A stretch of DNA of 64,000 bases from Agarophyton chilense (taxonomy: Eukaryota > Rhodophyta > Florideophyceae > Gracilariales > Gracilariaceae). Each line of letters begins with the position of its first letter. Positions within the stretch are counted from its first letter, which is position 1. Under the pieces are notes generated by a model that was given only the letters and a program-made list of their open reading frames with translations, was not told where the DNA came from and did not search any database. Of this stretch, positions 10,194 through 19,989 are shown piece after piece. Both the position numbers and the translations under genes were made by a program. Location: the NCBI GenBank assembly GCA_030374765.1, contig JARGXX010000080.1:186001-250000 (forward strand). The letters run 5' to 3'.

Positions 10194-11495
10194 TCATGGA
10201 TTAGGAGGAGTGATTTCCTCCTGAGGCTGTTTTTCAAACCCAAAGGGGATACCGTCTTTCTCGTGCGTGATGACCGCAGTCTTGTAAACCTCTCCCATAT
10301 TGCGCTCTCCAATACCTACGACTCGATCGTAATCTTGTTGCAATCTTAGCAGCTTTTGGTCAATATCTTGGTCAGATCCTCCACCAGTGGCGACTGCTCG
10401 CCCAATGACGCGGAATCTTTCGGCAGCTCCTAAACGTAACAGAAATTCCCTCTGGGTCACGCTCCCCCAAAACCGCATGGAAGGAACTCCGGAAACTCCA
10501 TGTCGGAGGTGGCCGAAATTGACATCAGCAGTCACATCACATTCTCCGGGTTCAGAAAGGACATCTGCGACGTCATGTCTTGACAACGCACGCACGGTAT
10601 CTTTCATGACCATGTCCGAACCGTAGTCGATAATTAAGGCAGCCCCCCCTCGCCGGCGTATTGATTCAGCCAGTCTGTGAGCTGTAGATATACCATCCGC
10701 ACATATTTCGACAACATCGCGATCAGGTAAGGACCGCGTCTGTTCCAGCGATTGGGCCAGAGCAACGGCTGGTGTAGCCGCTTTCGATAGAACAAATCGG
10801 AAAGCAGGATGTTCAACGGTAGAATCTTCGCTGATGTCTACTAGACGCTCTCTCCACTGAGGTTGCGATTGAGCGTGTGAGGTGGTCCTGTGCAAAATGT
10901 GCACCGGCAGCGCGTCGAAAAACTCGTGAGCAAGAATAATAACAGGTCGGTTCGGAGGGCCCTCCAGTGCTTCCGATAGTGTTGGTGCCCAGCGCGTTTT
11001 CGGTGCGCTTGGGAGGGAGGATAAAACTTTCTCCTGCACGTTCCGCAGCTCAGAACTGGCTTCGAACAAGGTGAGCGAGGCTGGCAGCGCTCGTAACGTT
11101 TTCAACGTAGGGAGCAAATCTGACAACATCCGGCCCGTGCCGGGACCGAGTTCGATAAGTTCAAAGTGATGTAATGAATTCGTGGCCACATGGTTCGCAA
11201 CCCATACCCCCAACAGCTGCGAGAAGACTGGGGTTATGTGCGGGGCTGTTATAAAGTCCCCCTCTGGACCGAATATTGTTGGATGCGTAGTGTAGTATCC
11301 ATGTTGTGGGTGTGTCAGGCAGATGCGCATGTAGTTGGCAACAGTCAATGGACCGGAAAAGCATATATGCTTGTGAAGAAGCTTGGCCAACGCTGATGGT
11401 TTGGGCTTCATAGATGCTTGACCAGCGCAACAGCGAAAGAGAGGAGACTGGTATGGCGTTTGCCTCAAGGTGTTCAGGTTGCGGACTAGATTCAT
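10194..11495 (-). CDS. NDUFAF7: NDUFAF7-type protein arginine methyltransferase, mitochondrial
   Basis: SAM-dependent methyltransferase (DUF185/MidA family) that symmetrically dimethylates an arginine of the complex I subunit NDUFS2 and is needed for early complex I assembly. ATG at 11495 gives 433 residues without introns. The N terminus (MNLVRNLNTLRQTPYQSPLF) is basic and hydroxylated, without acidic residues, as expected for a mitochondrial presequence. Family landmarks in order: THPQHGYYTT and GDFITAPHITPVFSQLLG (about 61-96), the SAM-binding ELGPGTGRM (115-123), HEFFDALPVH (190-199), AALIIDYGSD (285-294), DVTADVNFGHL (320-330) and the C-terminal MGEVYKTAVI. The usual Asn before EFFDALP is His here. 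Complete for the family and convergent with PSMG3. Confidence 0.95.
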   Translation of the reverse strand: MNLVRNLNTLRQTPYQSPLFRCCAGQASMKPKPSALAKLLHKHICFSGPLTVANYMRICLTHPQHGYYTTHPTIFGPEGDFITAPHITPVFSQLLGVWVANHVATNSLHHFELIELGPGTGRMLSDLLPTLKTLRALPASLTLFEASSELRNVQEKVLSSLPSAPKTRWAPTLSEALEGPPNRPVIILAHEFFDALPVHILHRTTSHAQSQPQWRERLVDISEDSTVEHPAFRFVLSKAATPAVALAQSLEQTRSLPDRDVVEICADGISTAHRLAESIRRRGGAALIIDYGSDMVMKDTVRALSRHDVADVLSEPGECDVTADVNFGHLRHGVSGVPSMRFWGSVTQREFLLRLGAAERFRVIGRAVATGGGSDQDIDQKLLRLQQDYDRVVGIGERNMGEVYKTAVITHEKDGIPFGFEKQPQEEITPPNP

Positions 11496-11963
11496 TGGAG
11501 ATCGGGTGTCTATCCCGATAAGAGATGGAAAGCTGTTAGAAAACGGCCTTCGTATTCTTGGCGAATTTGGGGATCAGCAATGAAGGCAAACGCAAGAAAG
11601 CATTGTCTTTTTAAAAAATGAATATACCCCCAGAGTTTGAGCTTTTAGGCTCAAGGGTTTTTCGCACGGGAGAGTGCGCAGTCATCAAAGAGAGAGAGAC
11701 ATTAACCAATGTCGCTAATCTGATGGATCAAGCAGAAGACGGTCGGATTTTAAGCAGAGATAGAAATTGCTACCCTTCCTGGCTGTTTATGAAAACGGAT
11801 TTTAATCGTAAGCTGTTGTGCAAACGGCGATTCGGTGTAAGCGGTGTACAGTCCCCGAAAAACGAACCGCAACAAACAAGGAATCGCATTCCACCGCGAC
11901 GCACGTCCTTTAATCACGTAACAAACACTATCAAATAAAAGCACACCATTTCCCTATGAAGTG
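11496..11963. other. NDUFAF7 upstream region
   Basis: The promoter side of NDUFAF7. A plus-strand ORF from ATG 11618 to 11938 (106 codons) has no recognisable domain and a basic, low-information C terminus; I do not call it a gene. Confidence 0.4.
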
Positions 11964-11988
11964 TCGCTATAGTTCTGTGCAACTCCCC
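11964..11988 (+). repeat. Left terminal inverted repeat of the Tc1-like element (degenerate)
   Basis: About 25 bp matching the reverse complement of 13265-13289 with a few mismatches and a two-base gap. Found by eye, so tentative. Confidence 0.45.
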
Positions 11989-12171
11989 GCGCCAATATTG
12001 GCACACGTGCGTGTCATTGAAGTCGGCGCCAAAAAGAACGGGAAAAATCAACGCGCACAAACCCTTGTTTAAAAATTGCCGCCAAACGCAATGAACTTTT
12101 AAACCCAAACATTGGGGCGACAATCCCACCATTGCAGTCTCTCAGAGTGCACAATCTGAATCGAACACAGA

Positions 12172-13176
12172 ATGCCTCCACTAGAGTACGTTTCTGAATA
12201 CGAGAAAGGAAACATTGTAGCCCTTCGTAGGGAACACCTTCCAATCAGAGAGATTGCAAACCAACTCAATCTTTCATTATCGGCTATATCAAGATTCCTT
12301 TTCAAGCGCCATGACGAAGAAAAAAACGTTTTTACTCCCAAAAAAGTTCTAAAACTTTTTTCAAAGACCAAACAGCGGCTACTGAAACTGGCTTCAACGA
12401 GTGACTACAGTATTTACGAGTTAAACATTCGTCTCCATTTGAGCATTTTTGTTCGCCGCATACACGAAATCTTAAAAAGCAGCCCACATCTGTAATACCG
12501 CAAACTATTGAAAGCCCCGCAGATGACTTTTGTGCACGAAAAAGCGTTTGGAATGAGTAAAACGTCACATTAGAAAGGGAGACCACTATTAAGCGCAAGT
12601 GGTTTTTTTGGTGATAAAAAATTTAACTAGGATGTAAAAGATGGTCTTGCGTATAACTGGCGTGATTTACGAAAGGATTTGCGTCTTCATTCAAAACGTC
12701 AAAATAGTGGAGGTTTTTTGATGGGTTGTGGGGCCATTTCTTTTTATAGAGTCTCTAAGCTGATGTTTATTAATTGGAATCAGAATTATATGAAGTATTT
12801 CGAAACGTTGGAGCAGGGTCTACTACCATTTGTGGGTGAAGTGTTTGGTGAATCGTTGCTTTTTGTTTTTCAACAAGACAACGCTTCTATACATACTGCG
12901 CATTACACGTGCAATGGGCTTTTGCAACATCAAATGAGAGTGTTGCCGTGGCCTTCCAAGACCCTGGATTTAAATATCATTAGAAACGTGTGGGTTGTTA
13001 TGGCTAGAAATGTGTTTGATGGGTACAAACAGTTTGATACTGTGGCGGAGTTAAAAGAGTAGATTATTGAGGTGTGGGAAGAGCTTTCTCCAAAATGCCT
13101 CCTAAATTTGTACCACAGTATGAAGAGGCATCTTTCAGAGGTCTGGGACGCCAAAGGCGATGCTAAAAAGTATTGA
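12172..13176 (+). pseudogene. Tc1-like transposase, four in-frame stops
   Basis: From ATG 12172 to TGA 13174-13176 a single frame of 334 codons, the normal length for the family, can be followed without any shift. It is interrupted by stops at 12493 (TAA), 12571 (TAG), 12628 (TAG) and 13060 (TAG). The N terminus is the paired helix-turn-helix (EYEKGNIVALRREHLPIREI, then ANQLNLSLSAISRFL). The core shows the family landmarks GLAYNWRDLRK, GGFLMGCGAISFY, FQQDNASIHTA (second catalytic Asp) and LPWPSKTLDLN. The first Asp site reads FFGDKKF instead of FSDEKKF. The position 35 residues after the second Asp, normally Glu in PIENVW, is Arg in IIRNVW. So two of three catalytic residues are lost as well. 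Confidence 0.88.
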
Positions 13177-13264
13177 TAATCGTTTAAAGTAAGCGTTTAA
13201 ATTTCGTGTAGGCGTTTTAATTTAGCGGCCTTGGTTAAAGTGTCTTTTTTGTTTAACACCTGCT

Positions 13265-13289
13265 TGGAAAGTTACACGGTACAGCGAAG
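13265..13289 (-). repeat. Right terminal inverted repeat of the Tc1-like element (degenerate)
   Basis: Partner of 11964-11988; the reverse complement shares CGCTRTA and GTGYAACT blocks in the same order. Confidence 0.45.
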
Positions 13290-13895
13290 AATGGAATTAG
13301 TTTTTATTATAGATGGTGTACGACAACACTTGGAGCGGAGACACCACGAAGATGTTCGGGATCTTCCTCTCTTGAGAGACACGCCTCAGGCGGAGGAGAC
13401 GCGTCCCAGCGGAGCACAGAAACAGAGCCACTCTGGAAAGGCACGGCGAAGTCCGGTGTAAGACCAAGGCCAATCCGGCGGGATATACTTAGAGTGTTTA
13501 GGTGAGCACGGCACAGTCCGGGGTGTGATCAATCCTAGGCGGAGCGGTACCACGGCGATTGTCAGAAAAGGGGCGAGGAAACACTCGTATGAGGTGAACG
13601 AGCGAGGTGAGTGAGGTGGCCACTCACGAGAGCCAAAAAGGAGAACAAGAGGAAAACTGGGGCGAAACCCTATACAGGGGCGAGACTAAGACAAGTGTCG
13701 GTGATTAAATATGAACCCACGGTGGTGGTAGCACTCTGGTCGACAGAGGGGTGGATGCACTAACGTGCGACGGGCGCTCACGTAGTATGCGGTGAAGACG
13801 CGCCGAAGGCGAAGATTTCAGAGCCAAGACTCCCTCCTTGGGATCTCCCAAGAGGGTGTTTACTGGGTAGCAGTGCTCAACCTCCTAAGTAGTGT

Positions 13896-13926
13896 GGCGC
13901 GCGGCCCCTGACAGTGGGCGCGCGCC
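13896..13926. other. Very stable GC hairpin
   Basis: GGCGCGCGGCCC pairs with GGGCGCGCGCC around an 8-base loop (CTGACAGT), with one bulged G: seven plus four base pairs, nearly all G-C. It includes the 12 bp palindrome GGGCGCGCGCCC. It may act as a terminator, packaging or stability element of the surrounding block; no function can be assigned. Confidence 0.6.
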
Positions 13927-14453
13927 CGAAAAATAGACACTAAATAGCGATAGCGTACCTAAATGAATACTAAAAAATACTAAATAATACAAAATAATAC
14001 TAACCATTAGGTAGAATCCGGGCTACGTGTGGCACGCCTCGCACTCGAGCGTTGGCATCCGTGCAGTCCACGTGTTCCACCAGTGTGCACTTTCGGTCCT
14101 AACCGGCCGTTGGCACACAATAGCGGTATAGCTTGTCATAGACCAAGCTAGTCCTCAAGCGAGCGAAATCTCCAAGTAGTGGGAAGAAACCCCCTTGAAA
14201 GGCATTTTCCTTCAGATGGAAAGTAATTGTCCGATCTGGTAGGATTCCGAAGTTCCTATTCCTGCTTTCTGCTTGCGATAGCATTGAGTGGCGTTGTTGT
14301 TTTTCGTTTTTCGCGAAGTGTAGAAGGCGGCGGTGCGGCGGAATTGTAAACGGTGTAAAAAGGCGGCGCGAGAGCAAGACGAACAAGAAGGACGGTTACG
14401 GTGATGAAGTTGTTGTAGTAGAGGAGGTTTAGAGTTGTTCAGATAAATAATAT

Positions 14454-14494
14454 CGGACAAGAGAAGTAGTTCTCTTGTTCCGAGCTCTTTTATA
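14454..14494 (-). promoter_or_regulatory. TATA box followed by a hairpin at a probable minus-strand start site
   Basis: On the minus strand TATAAAAGAGC (14484-14494) is followed a few bases later by an inverted repeat, CGGAACAAGAGAACT and its near-complement AGTTCTCTTGTCCG, at 14454-14482. A hairpin about 10-40 bases downstream of a TATA box would lie at the very 5' end of a transcript, as in LTR R regions. The promoter call is inference from sequence only. Confidence 0.4.
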
Positions 14495-14938
14495 GTGGCT
14501 GGGAGCTTTACCGTGTCAAATAAGCAGCATCATTCTAATTCAACATCTCCTAGATTAAAGTACTAATTCAAAGAAAAGATTCAATTTCGTGTTTATCTAA
14601 CGTTCGCTACTTGGAATCAGAGTGCAACCTACGCAGCTACCTATAATAGATTGCGTGTGGTAATTCTACATTCGCCTCTCGCGAGACGTCTTCAACATAA
14701 GCTAATCCCATGCGGCTAAGGGCCGTTCTATGAGCTGATGCAACTGATAAGTGTGAATAGGAAACTTAGTATCAACCAATTGAGAGTTCACACGTTTACC
14801 CCAGTATTTAATTTCGAAAACACCATCATATAGGCACCCGGCCTTTTTCCGTCTATTAGGAAATGGCGCCGTTAACAACACCCAAGCTCTCCACAACCGC
14901 AATAAATCCTCTGTTCTCTTTTTGCTGTTTCTAACCGC

Positions 14939-15202
14939 ATGTCTGCGTCACAAGTCCCATCAAACGACGGAAACGCATTCTCAAAATCGGGACACAACTA
15001 CTACAACGTTTCTACGCATAACTTTATTGGCGTCACAGCAAAACGCAATAATGTTTATAACTTTGTTCAATCTGACGTTTTTAATCCTCCAAACACTCTA
15101 TTTAATGCTTGTAGAATGCTTTTCGATGCATCATTTGATAATAACCATTGCGAACAAGTTCTCAAAAAGTTGAACATTGTTGGAGCTCGCAACCCAAAGT
15201 AG
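14939..15202 (+). pseudogene. Unrecognised coding-like fragment
   Basis: An 87-codon ORF (MSASQVPSNDGNAFSKSG...) rich in Asn, with plausible amino-acid alternation (FNACRMLFDASFDNNHCEQ). After its stop the next about 40 codons still look coding, towards the fragment at 15336. No family is recognised. It could be an old transposon protein or a dead host gene. Confidence 0.2.
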
Positions 15203-15335
15203 GATATAAAAAGGAAGGTTATTGCGTATAAAATGGTGCAACGACCAGTAAACTTTAAACAACTAAACCATTTGGTACTACCTAAGTTCAAATACAACCC
15301 AGATTTTTTTTATTAATCGTCTTCCATCAACGAGT

Positions 15336-15617
15336 GTGAAAATTTGTCGTCCTACTGACATATCTGAACGTATGCAGTGGATTCGAGATGATGTTTCTGC
15401 TACAGCTAATGAAGATGTTGTCATTTGTGTTCCAAACCCAAGCGTAAGTGAAAGCATCACGAGCGTATTTTTAGATTGCAAAAGTCCATATTTTAAAACT
15501 GTTGAGCTTTTTAGACTGATACATATCCTGGCCGACAGAAAAATACCCGCTACCAAGCAAAAAATAATGGAATGCTTTTATTGTGAGCAGATTGATCAAG
15601 ATATCACTGATCCATGA
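15336..15617 (+). pseudogene. Unrecognised coding-like fragment
   Basis: A 93-codon ORF with convincing composition (DISERMQWIRDDVSATANED, then VVICVPNPSVSESITSVFLD) but no recognisable domain. It may continue the fragment at 14939 in another frame. The function and origin are unknown. Confidence 0.22.
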
Positions 15618-17072
15618 ACTGAAGAAATTGGTCCATGCTTTAATGACTCTGCATTTTCAGTCGCAGGCAAATAGTTCGCTTGCAGGATTTGTATCGCGGA
15701 GTGACATCTGCATGCTTCACCCCGCTTTACGATCATATGTGCGGGATGGTTGTGTGTTGAAACGGAAGTTCGGGGAATTAAAGAGTTTGTACGGGACCTG
15801 TTAATCAAGGTATGAAGCATCTGGGCAGGAAGACCCGGAAGATTTTGCGACGTATGCGGATGAGAAGTCCAATACTATGTACGCGTTTTGTTTTCTTAAG
15901 ATACACCCTTTTCTACAACCACTTGCCACACGGGCGTGGAACAGTGATGCACAAGTAGAAGAAAACATAGGGCCTAAAATTGCAAGATAGGGTTTCGGGA
16001 GATCAGAATTTTGGAGGTGCTCCAAGAAGCGGAAGACTTTGAACCAAGAAATCAACTACGTTTGAAAGGATAGTTTAGTTTCTGCACTGCAGCCTCCCGA
16101 CCACCCAATTTCAAGAGAGCTTCAAGTGGTAGAGAGAGATAAGATGAAATTCTAATACCTTAAGGGTGAAACGTGCTCCACGTGTTCCATCATGGACGTA
16201 ATTACGAAAACAAATCAATTACTGCAAGCAAGTTTCAGTTAAAAAGGGAAGACTGTGTTTCATAGAATGCTAACAAAGCTTATGAACAACCTTGCATCGG
16301 CAGAGTAGCACCGTAGAACTAGTTCTGCTTTGGCACACGTCTCGTAACGGCGTCTGTTGCGTTCTCAAATACTGGCTAACTTCGGTGCGTTTGTCCAATT
16401 AACGAGCTGCGCATGTTTCCATTTCAGTTCAAGTAAGGTAACCAAAAACAAGACTACAAGACAGAATATCCTTCGAGTACCGTCGGCAACCGACTCCCTT
16501 TCCATCATTATGCTCAACGCGCTCGAAAAGGGTAATGTTGACAGTCTGAAGAACCAGCAACTGCAGGGGCTTCAAGATCACTAGAGACTTCACTAAACTG
16601 CTCTTCTTTTAATGTTAAGCTCCACCCGAAAACTTAGTACTAAAATAGTAAACATCAACACAAAATTCTTTTCAATATTGCTCGTTAAACAAAACCTGAT
16701 AAGTATTTTGGAGCTCCACAAATATGACAGTGATTTATTCACGCCGTTATCAAATTCATTTTCACCATCATCTGCCAGGACGCCATATCGATGAGAGGTT
16801 ATTCGTCCCTTGTATGAGTACTGAATGTATGGTATGGGGTTTTCTCGATAAACCATTCAACACATCACTCTTGCTCGCCTCCTTAATTTTCATCTTCATC
16901 TACGAATTCGGTGTTTTAGTCAAGCAAGTGAAAATTTTCCTGTGTAGTATTCTACTACTCTGGGAATACCAATGAAATATTTTTCGTCTAAGTACGATGA
17001 TACTCATAGGAGAATGCGACAGCTATGGTGAAGGTATGAAGCGGCATCCCGTACATAGCCATCGAGGTGGTA

Positions 17073-17486
17073 TGTTACACGTGAGATCTCGGCCTGCAAC
17101 GGCGCATCCGATTCGACCCTTTGTTGGGAAATACCGGATTTGCAACGGCGCATATAGTGGGTAGCCACGTGGCAACCAAGCCTACCCTTCGTATATGGAA
17201 GCCCATTTAGAGCTAGCTATCCCGTACTGTTGAGGGGTTAGTCGGCTAACCAAGTTTATATCTAGATATTATTAGGTGCAGCGCTCACCCCAGTGCACAG
17301 TACTTAAGGCACAGTTGCCCGTTCCATAGTACAAACCACCCTCATTGGCGAGTGGAGCCTTACAACCCCCATTCTAGCTCGCTAGTATAGTGCTCTACCA
17401 CATCTTCCCCTTAGCCGCAAGCACCCATTTGGCAGTCCAGAACACTGTCGCAGGTGTCTGCTCTCTCCGTTAGAGCGGATACTACA
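17073..17486 (-). repeat. Dispersed repeat, solo LTR-like copy (partner at 58.5 kb, inverted)
   Basis: The reverse complement matches 58453-58978 along most of its length. Shared blocks include GTATCCGCTCTAA, GGAGAGAGCAGACACCTGCG and TGCGCCGTTGCAA. Both copies can be bounded as TG...CA, but no target duplication is evident. A tRNA-like GGTAGAGC block followed by a short hairpin (CTAGCGAGCTAG here) suggests a SINE or solo LTR. This copy carries a local duplication of GCGCCGTTGCA (near 17099 and 17142). Confidence 0.6.
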
Positions 17487-18307
17487 TCTTGCACGTTATT
17501 CATACGTCTCAGCGCAGAATTCCGTCTTTCATTGGACCATGTGTCCATATCCTCTACAAACGAAAACCCTTAATCTGTCAGACCATCTTCATTGACGTTA
17601 TCTCTTTCAGAGCTACTTTTCCCCTTCTATTTCATACTCTTTATCTTTTCCTTGAGTTCGACGACAATTTCTGGTTCCCAGGCCGGTCTTGTGGAATTGG
17701 GAATTTTATGGTCTCTTACTTCGATTGTTCTCGCTTGCAATGAAATTTGAGACACTTTATTCGTCTTTGACAGTCTATGACCGCTTGTTGCCATAGCTCA
17801 CAGACTTACATGGCTTCTCAGCTCGTCTATTTCGCCTACACGTACCTCTACATTTTCTTCCAACCGAAGGAAGTCGAGTGTGTCTCTTTGGTAGTCTCCC
17901 TATAGTCCCGTTACATGCAAAAACGCATGTGCCACGCGTCGCATCGGAAGAAATTCAATGTTTCTTATTGTAGCGTACATGATTTTTGAATATGGAGCTG
18001 TATTTAGTGAGCAAATCTGAACGTACACCAAATGATGAAGGCCAACTTCAAATCCAACAGCGTTAGTGGTCATTTCCGAGTGGTTTGTATCTTTAAAGAC
18101 AGTCCTTGTCAAATAGAATAAAAAACTGTCGTGAAAGAACGTCACAGAAGCAAGTCGTATAGTTCGTATACAAGCTTATATCGAGCTCTCTTCAGAACTT
18201 GTACATGTCTTGTGCACCACAGGCGCAGTTTTAGTTCTGTACTCTTCGTCAGAACGTTTTAGACGAAATCACAAGTACGCAGGTGTCGGGAACTGACCTC
18301 CCTAAGT
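17487..18307. other. No gene recognised
   Basis: AT-rich sequence with only short ORFs on both strands (17489-17743 plus and 17900-18145 minus), neither with a domain. No repeat partner was noticed elsewhere in the window. Confidence 0.4.
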
Positions 18308-18490
18308 CTATTTCGCCCAGTCATCTGTAGTTCCTATTCCAGCAATGACATTAGCATTACCGTCCATAGTCACAGCGGTCGAAAGGACACAGGGGTCGTT
18401 AGTTGCGTAAAAGTATCCTCCCGAGTTCGTGGTACTGTGCGTTGGAACGATAGAAGTAGATTGCTCGCCCGCAAAAGCCTCAATGACGTT
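18308..18490 (-). pseudogene. Orphan coding-like C-terminal fragment
   Basis: On the minus strand 60 codons read as a clean, small-residue-rich sequence (VIEAFAGEQSTSIVPTHSTT, then DPCVLSTAVTMDGNANVIAG) ending in a TAG after TDDWAK. The pattern looks like a beta-rich secreted or repeat protein, not a transposase. It lies directly behind the Harbinger transposase relic. I do not recognise the family. Confidence 0.3.
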
Positions 18491-18527
18491 AATAGCGATT
18501 CAAATATTTTAAGAAGTTATACCAAAG

Positions 18528-19532
18528 TTACATTTTCCAGAGGTGTCTCTTGCGAACGAATCCTAGTTTCTGCCGCTTATCAGTAATTGTATCTCTCATT
18601 TGTGCATGCTCCCTCGTCCAGATTCTTGACCGTTTGTTGTTTCTTTCGGTATTTAGCATGTCTTGAAAATGTACAATAGGAGTACCTTGAACATTTTTCT
18701 TTTCATAAATGGGTATCAAATCAAAGAATGAGTGATCTGAATTATCGATAATGAATTTGTGCAGCTTTGCTGAGACAATAACAATTTGTTTCCATTTTTT
18801 AATCAGTAAAAGTGGCGCTGACCAAAATATACTAAAGCGACAAACTAGCATACCAAATGCCTGCTCGACGCATATTCTGCAAGCAGCATGATAATATTTG
18901 AAAGAGTTTTGCTTGAAAGTAATTCCTTTTTTTGAGTACGAAATTGACACTCGTTCTTCATTTGAGTATGCATCATATGCGAAAACAGTAGCCCAAGGCA
19001 GAGGACTGTCATTGCACAACAGCACGTAAAGTTTAGTAGCTGCTAGAGTACTCGAATCTTAATTACCACCGGCGTGCGTTCGGAGATAAAAAAACTTTTA
19101 GTCTGCCTTGACCGCAGCCTGAACGACAATTGCACAAAGACCTTTCTTGTTGTAGTACTTACGTGGATCTTTAACACCTGCTAAAGATGGTTTCCGTATT
19201 TTTATCGCTAGGCCGTCGAGGGCGGCTTTAACACCATCGAATGGACTCTTTCTTAAGGTTCGAAATCTCTTTGCACTCTCCTTAAACTGATATTCTGTAG
19301 TTGGAAATACTGTACTCGGAAGAAATCCGTTCAAATCATGTAGAGTCTATTCAAAGACATGGTAAACAGTAGAAAATTCTATTTCACAAGGCCAGTATGA
19401 ATCCGAGCAGCTTCCTCCAGCTAGCAAGGGCAATGTCAAAAAAAGCATTACAGCCGGTGGTACCGCCCGTGAGACTGCGGAGTCTTTTTTTGACTGCGTT
19501 TGAGTGTAGCATATAAAACGGAATGAAGTCAT
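18528..19532 (-). pseudogene. PIF/Harbinger transposase, three in-frame stops
   Basis: A DDE_Tnp_4-type nuclease of plain DNA transposons. One minus-strand frame runs from 19532 to the stop at 18528-18530 without a shift, interrupted by TAG at 19347-19349, TAA at 19098-19100 and TAA at 19059-19061. Landmarks in order: LPLLAGGSCSDSYW with EFSTVYHVFE (the helix-turn-helix region), ALDGLAIKIRKP (first Asp), YYNKKGLCAIVVQA, STLAATKLYVLL, FAYDAYS (second Asp) and CRICVEQAFGMLVCRFSIF (Glu). The last part is LHKFIIDNSD. All three catalytic residues are still present. The Myb-like partner ORF typical of the family, and the terminal repeats, were not found. Confidence 0.85.
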
Positions 19533-19989
19533 AGAAATTGTACTTTCGTAAGTGGATATATCCGTGTAAACTCTTTCAGAGGTATACTAGACATATGTTT
19601 GCGATAGTAGAATGCAGGTCGGGTATAAGTACATCGTGGAATCTGGAATAATTGTGTTCCAGTATCGGATTGGAGAACCGTGAGGAAAATATGTAAAGTT
19701 ACTCTTTGGAACTATTGGGCTCGGTCTTTGTGCGATGGAGGTTTTCTCACGCAGGCTAGATGCAAGAGTTTGAGAATTTGGTTCGCTCAACGGTCTTGCA
19801 TGGCGTGCGTTGATCTGAGAGTGCACTCTTGAATATTGCATCCAACTCCTTCGACACCAGGCAAAACCCACAACATTGGATACAGAGACAATAATTCATA
19901 ATTATATCCGAAAACACAGAATCATCAGAGCCAAAATAATAACCGCCAGTTACCCTAATTCTACAACGAGTTTCACCACTACAGACTTC
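19533..19989. other. No supported gene
   Basis: A minus-strand ORF at 19587-19871 could be an N-terminal extension of the Harbinger relic but shows no recognisable motif. The right part grades into the Copia relic. Confidence 0.3.

Larger units (their letters stand above)
11964..13289 (+). mobile_element. Dead Tc1/mariner DNA transposon
   Basis: A 1.33 kb unit, the usual Tc1 size, centred on a decayed DD34E transposase. Its proposed ends are a degenerate inverted repeat: TCGCTATAGTTCTGTGCAAC at the left edge against the reverse complement of the right edge, TTCGCTGTACCGTGTAACTT. A flanking TA duplication is not obvious, so the exact ends are inferred. It sits just beyond the last host gene, at the boundary to the repeat-rich half. 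Confidence 0.7.
13290..14500 (-). other. GC-rich leader- or LTR-like block, reads as minus strand
   Basis: No coding domain is seen. Read on the minus strand, it begins with a TATA box near 14488-14494 and a perfect-looking hairpin, runs through a short ORF (14212-14460), and continues as about 800 bp of GC-rich non-coding sequence with strong hairpins. An AT-rich near-tandem tract based on AATACTAAA lies at about 13961-14006. This resembles the 5' part (promoter, R-like region, leader) of a retroelement of unknown family, but no second copy is in the window to prove it. Confidence 0.35.
14501..17072. other. AT-rich decayed sequence, no supported gene
   Basis: Contains coding-like fragments on the plus strand (14939-15202 and 15336-15617, listed separately) and short ORFs on both strands without domains. 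No terminal repeats were found. It probably represents one or more very old elements. Confidence 0.35.

Noticed and set aside
11618-11938. 106-codon plus-strand ORF upstream of NDUFAF7
   Set aside because: No domain, and it lies where the NDUFAF7 promoter must be; left as unsupported.
12172-13176. Stop-codon reassignment to explain the in-frame stops of the transposases
   Set aside because: The intact host genes have no internal stops and use TAA, TAG or TGA only as terminators, and two catalytic residues of the Tc1 copy are also lost, so decay is the simple explanation.
17260-17470. A functional tRNA gene on the minus strand
   Set aside because: GGTAGAGC and an arm-like hairpin are present but no acceptor stem or proper T-arm; it belongs to a dispersed repeat.
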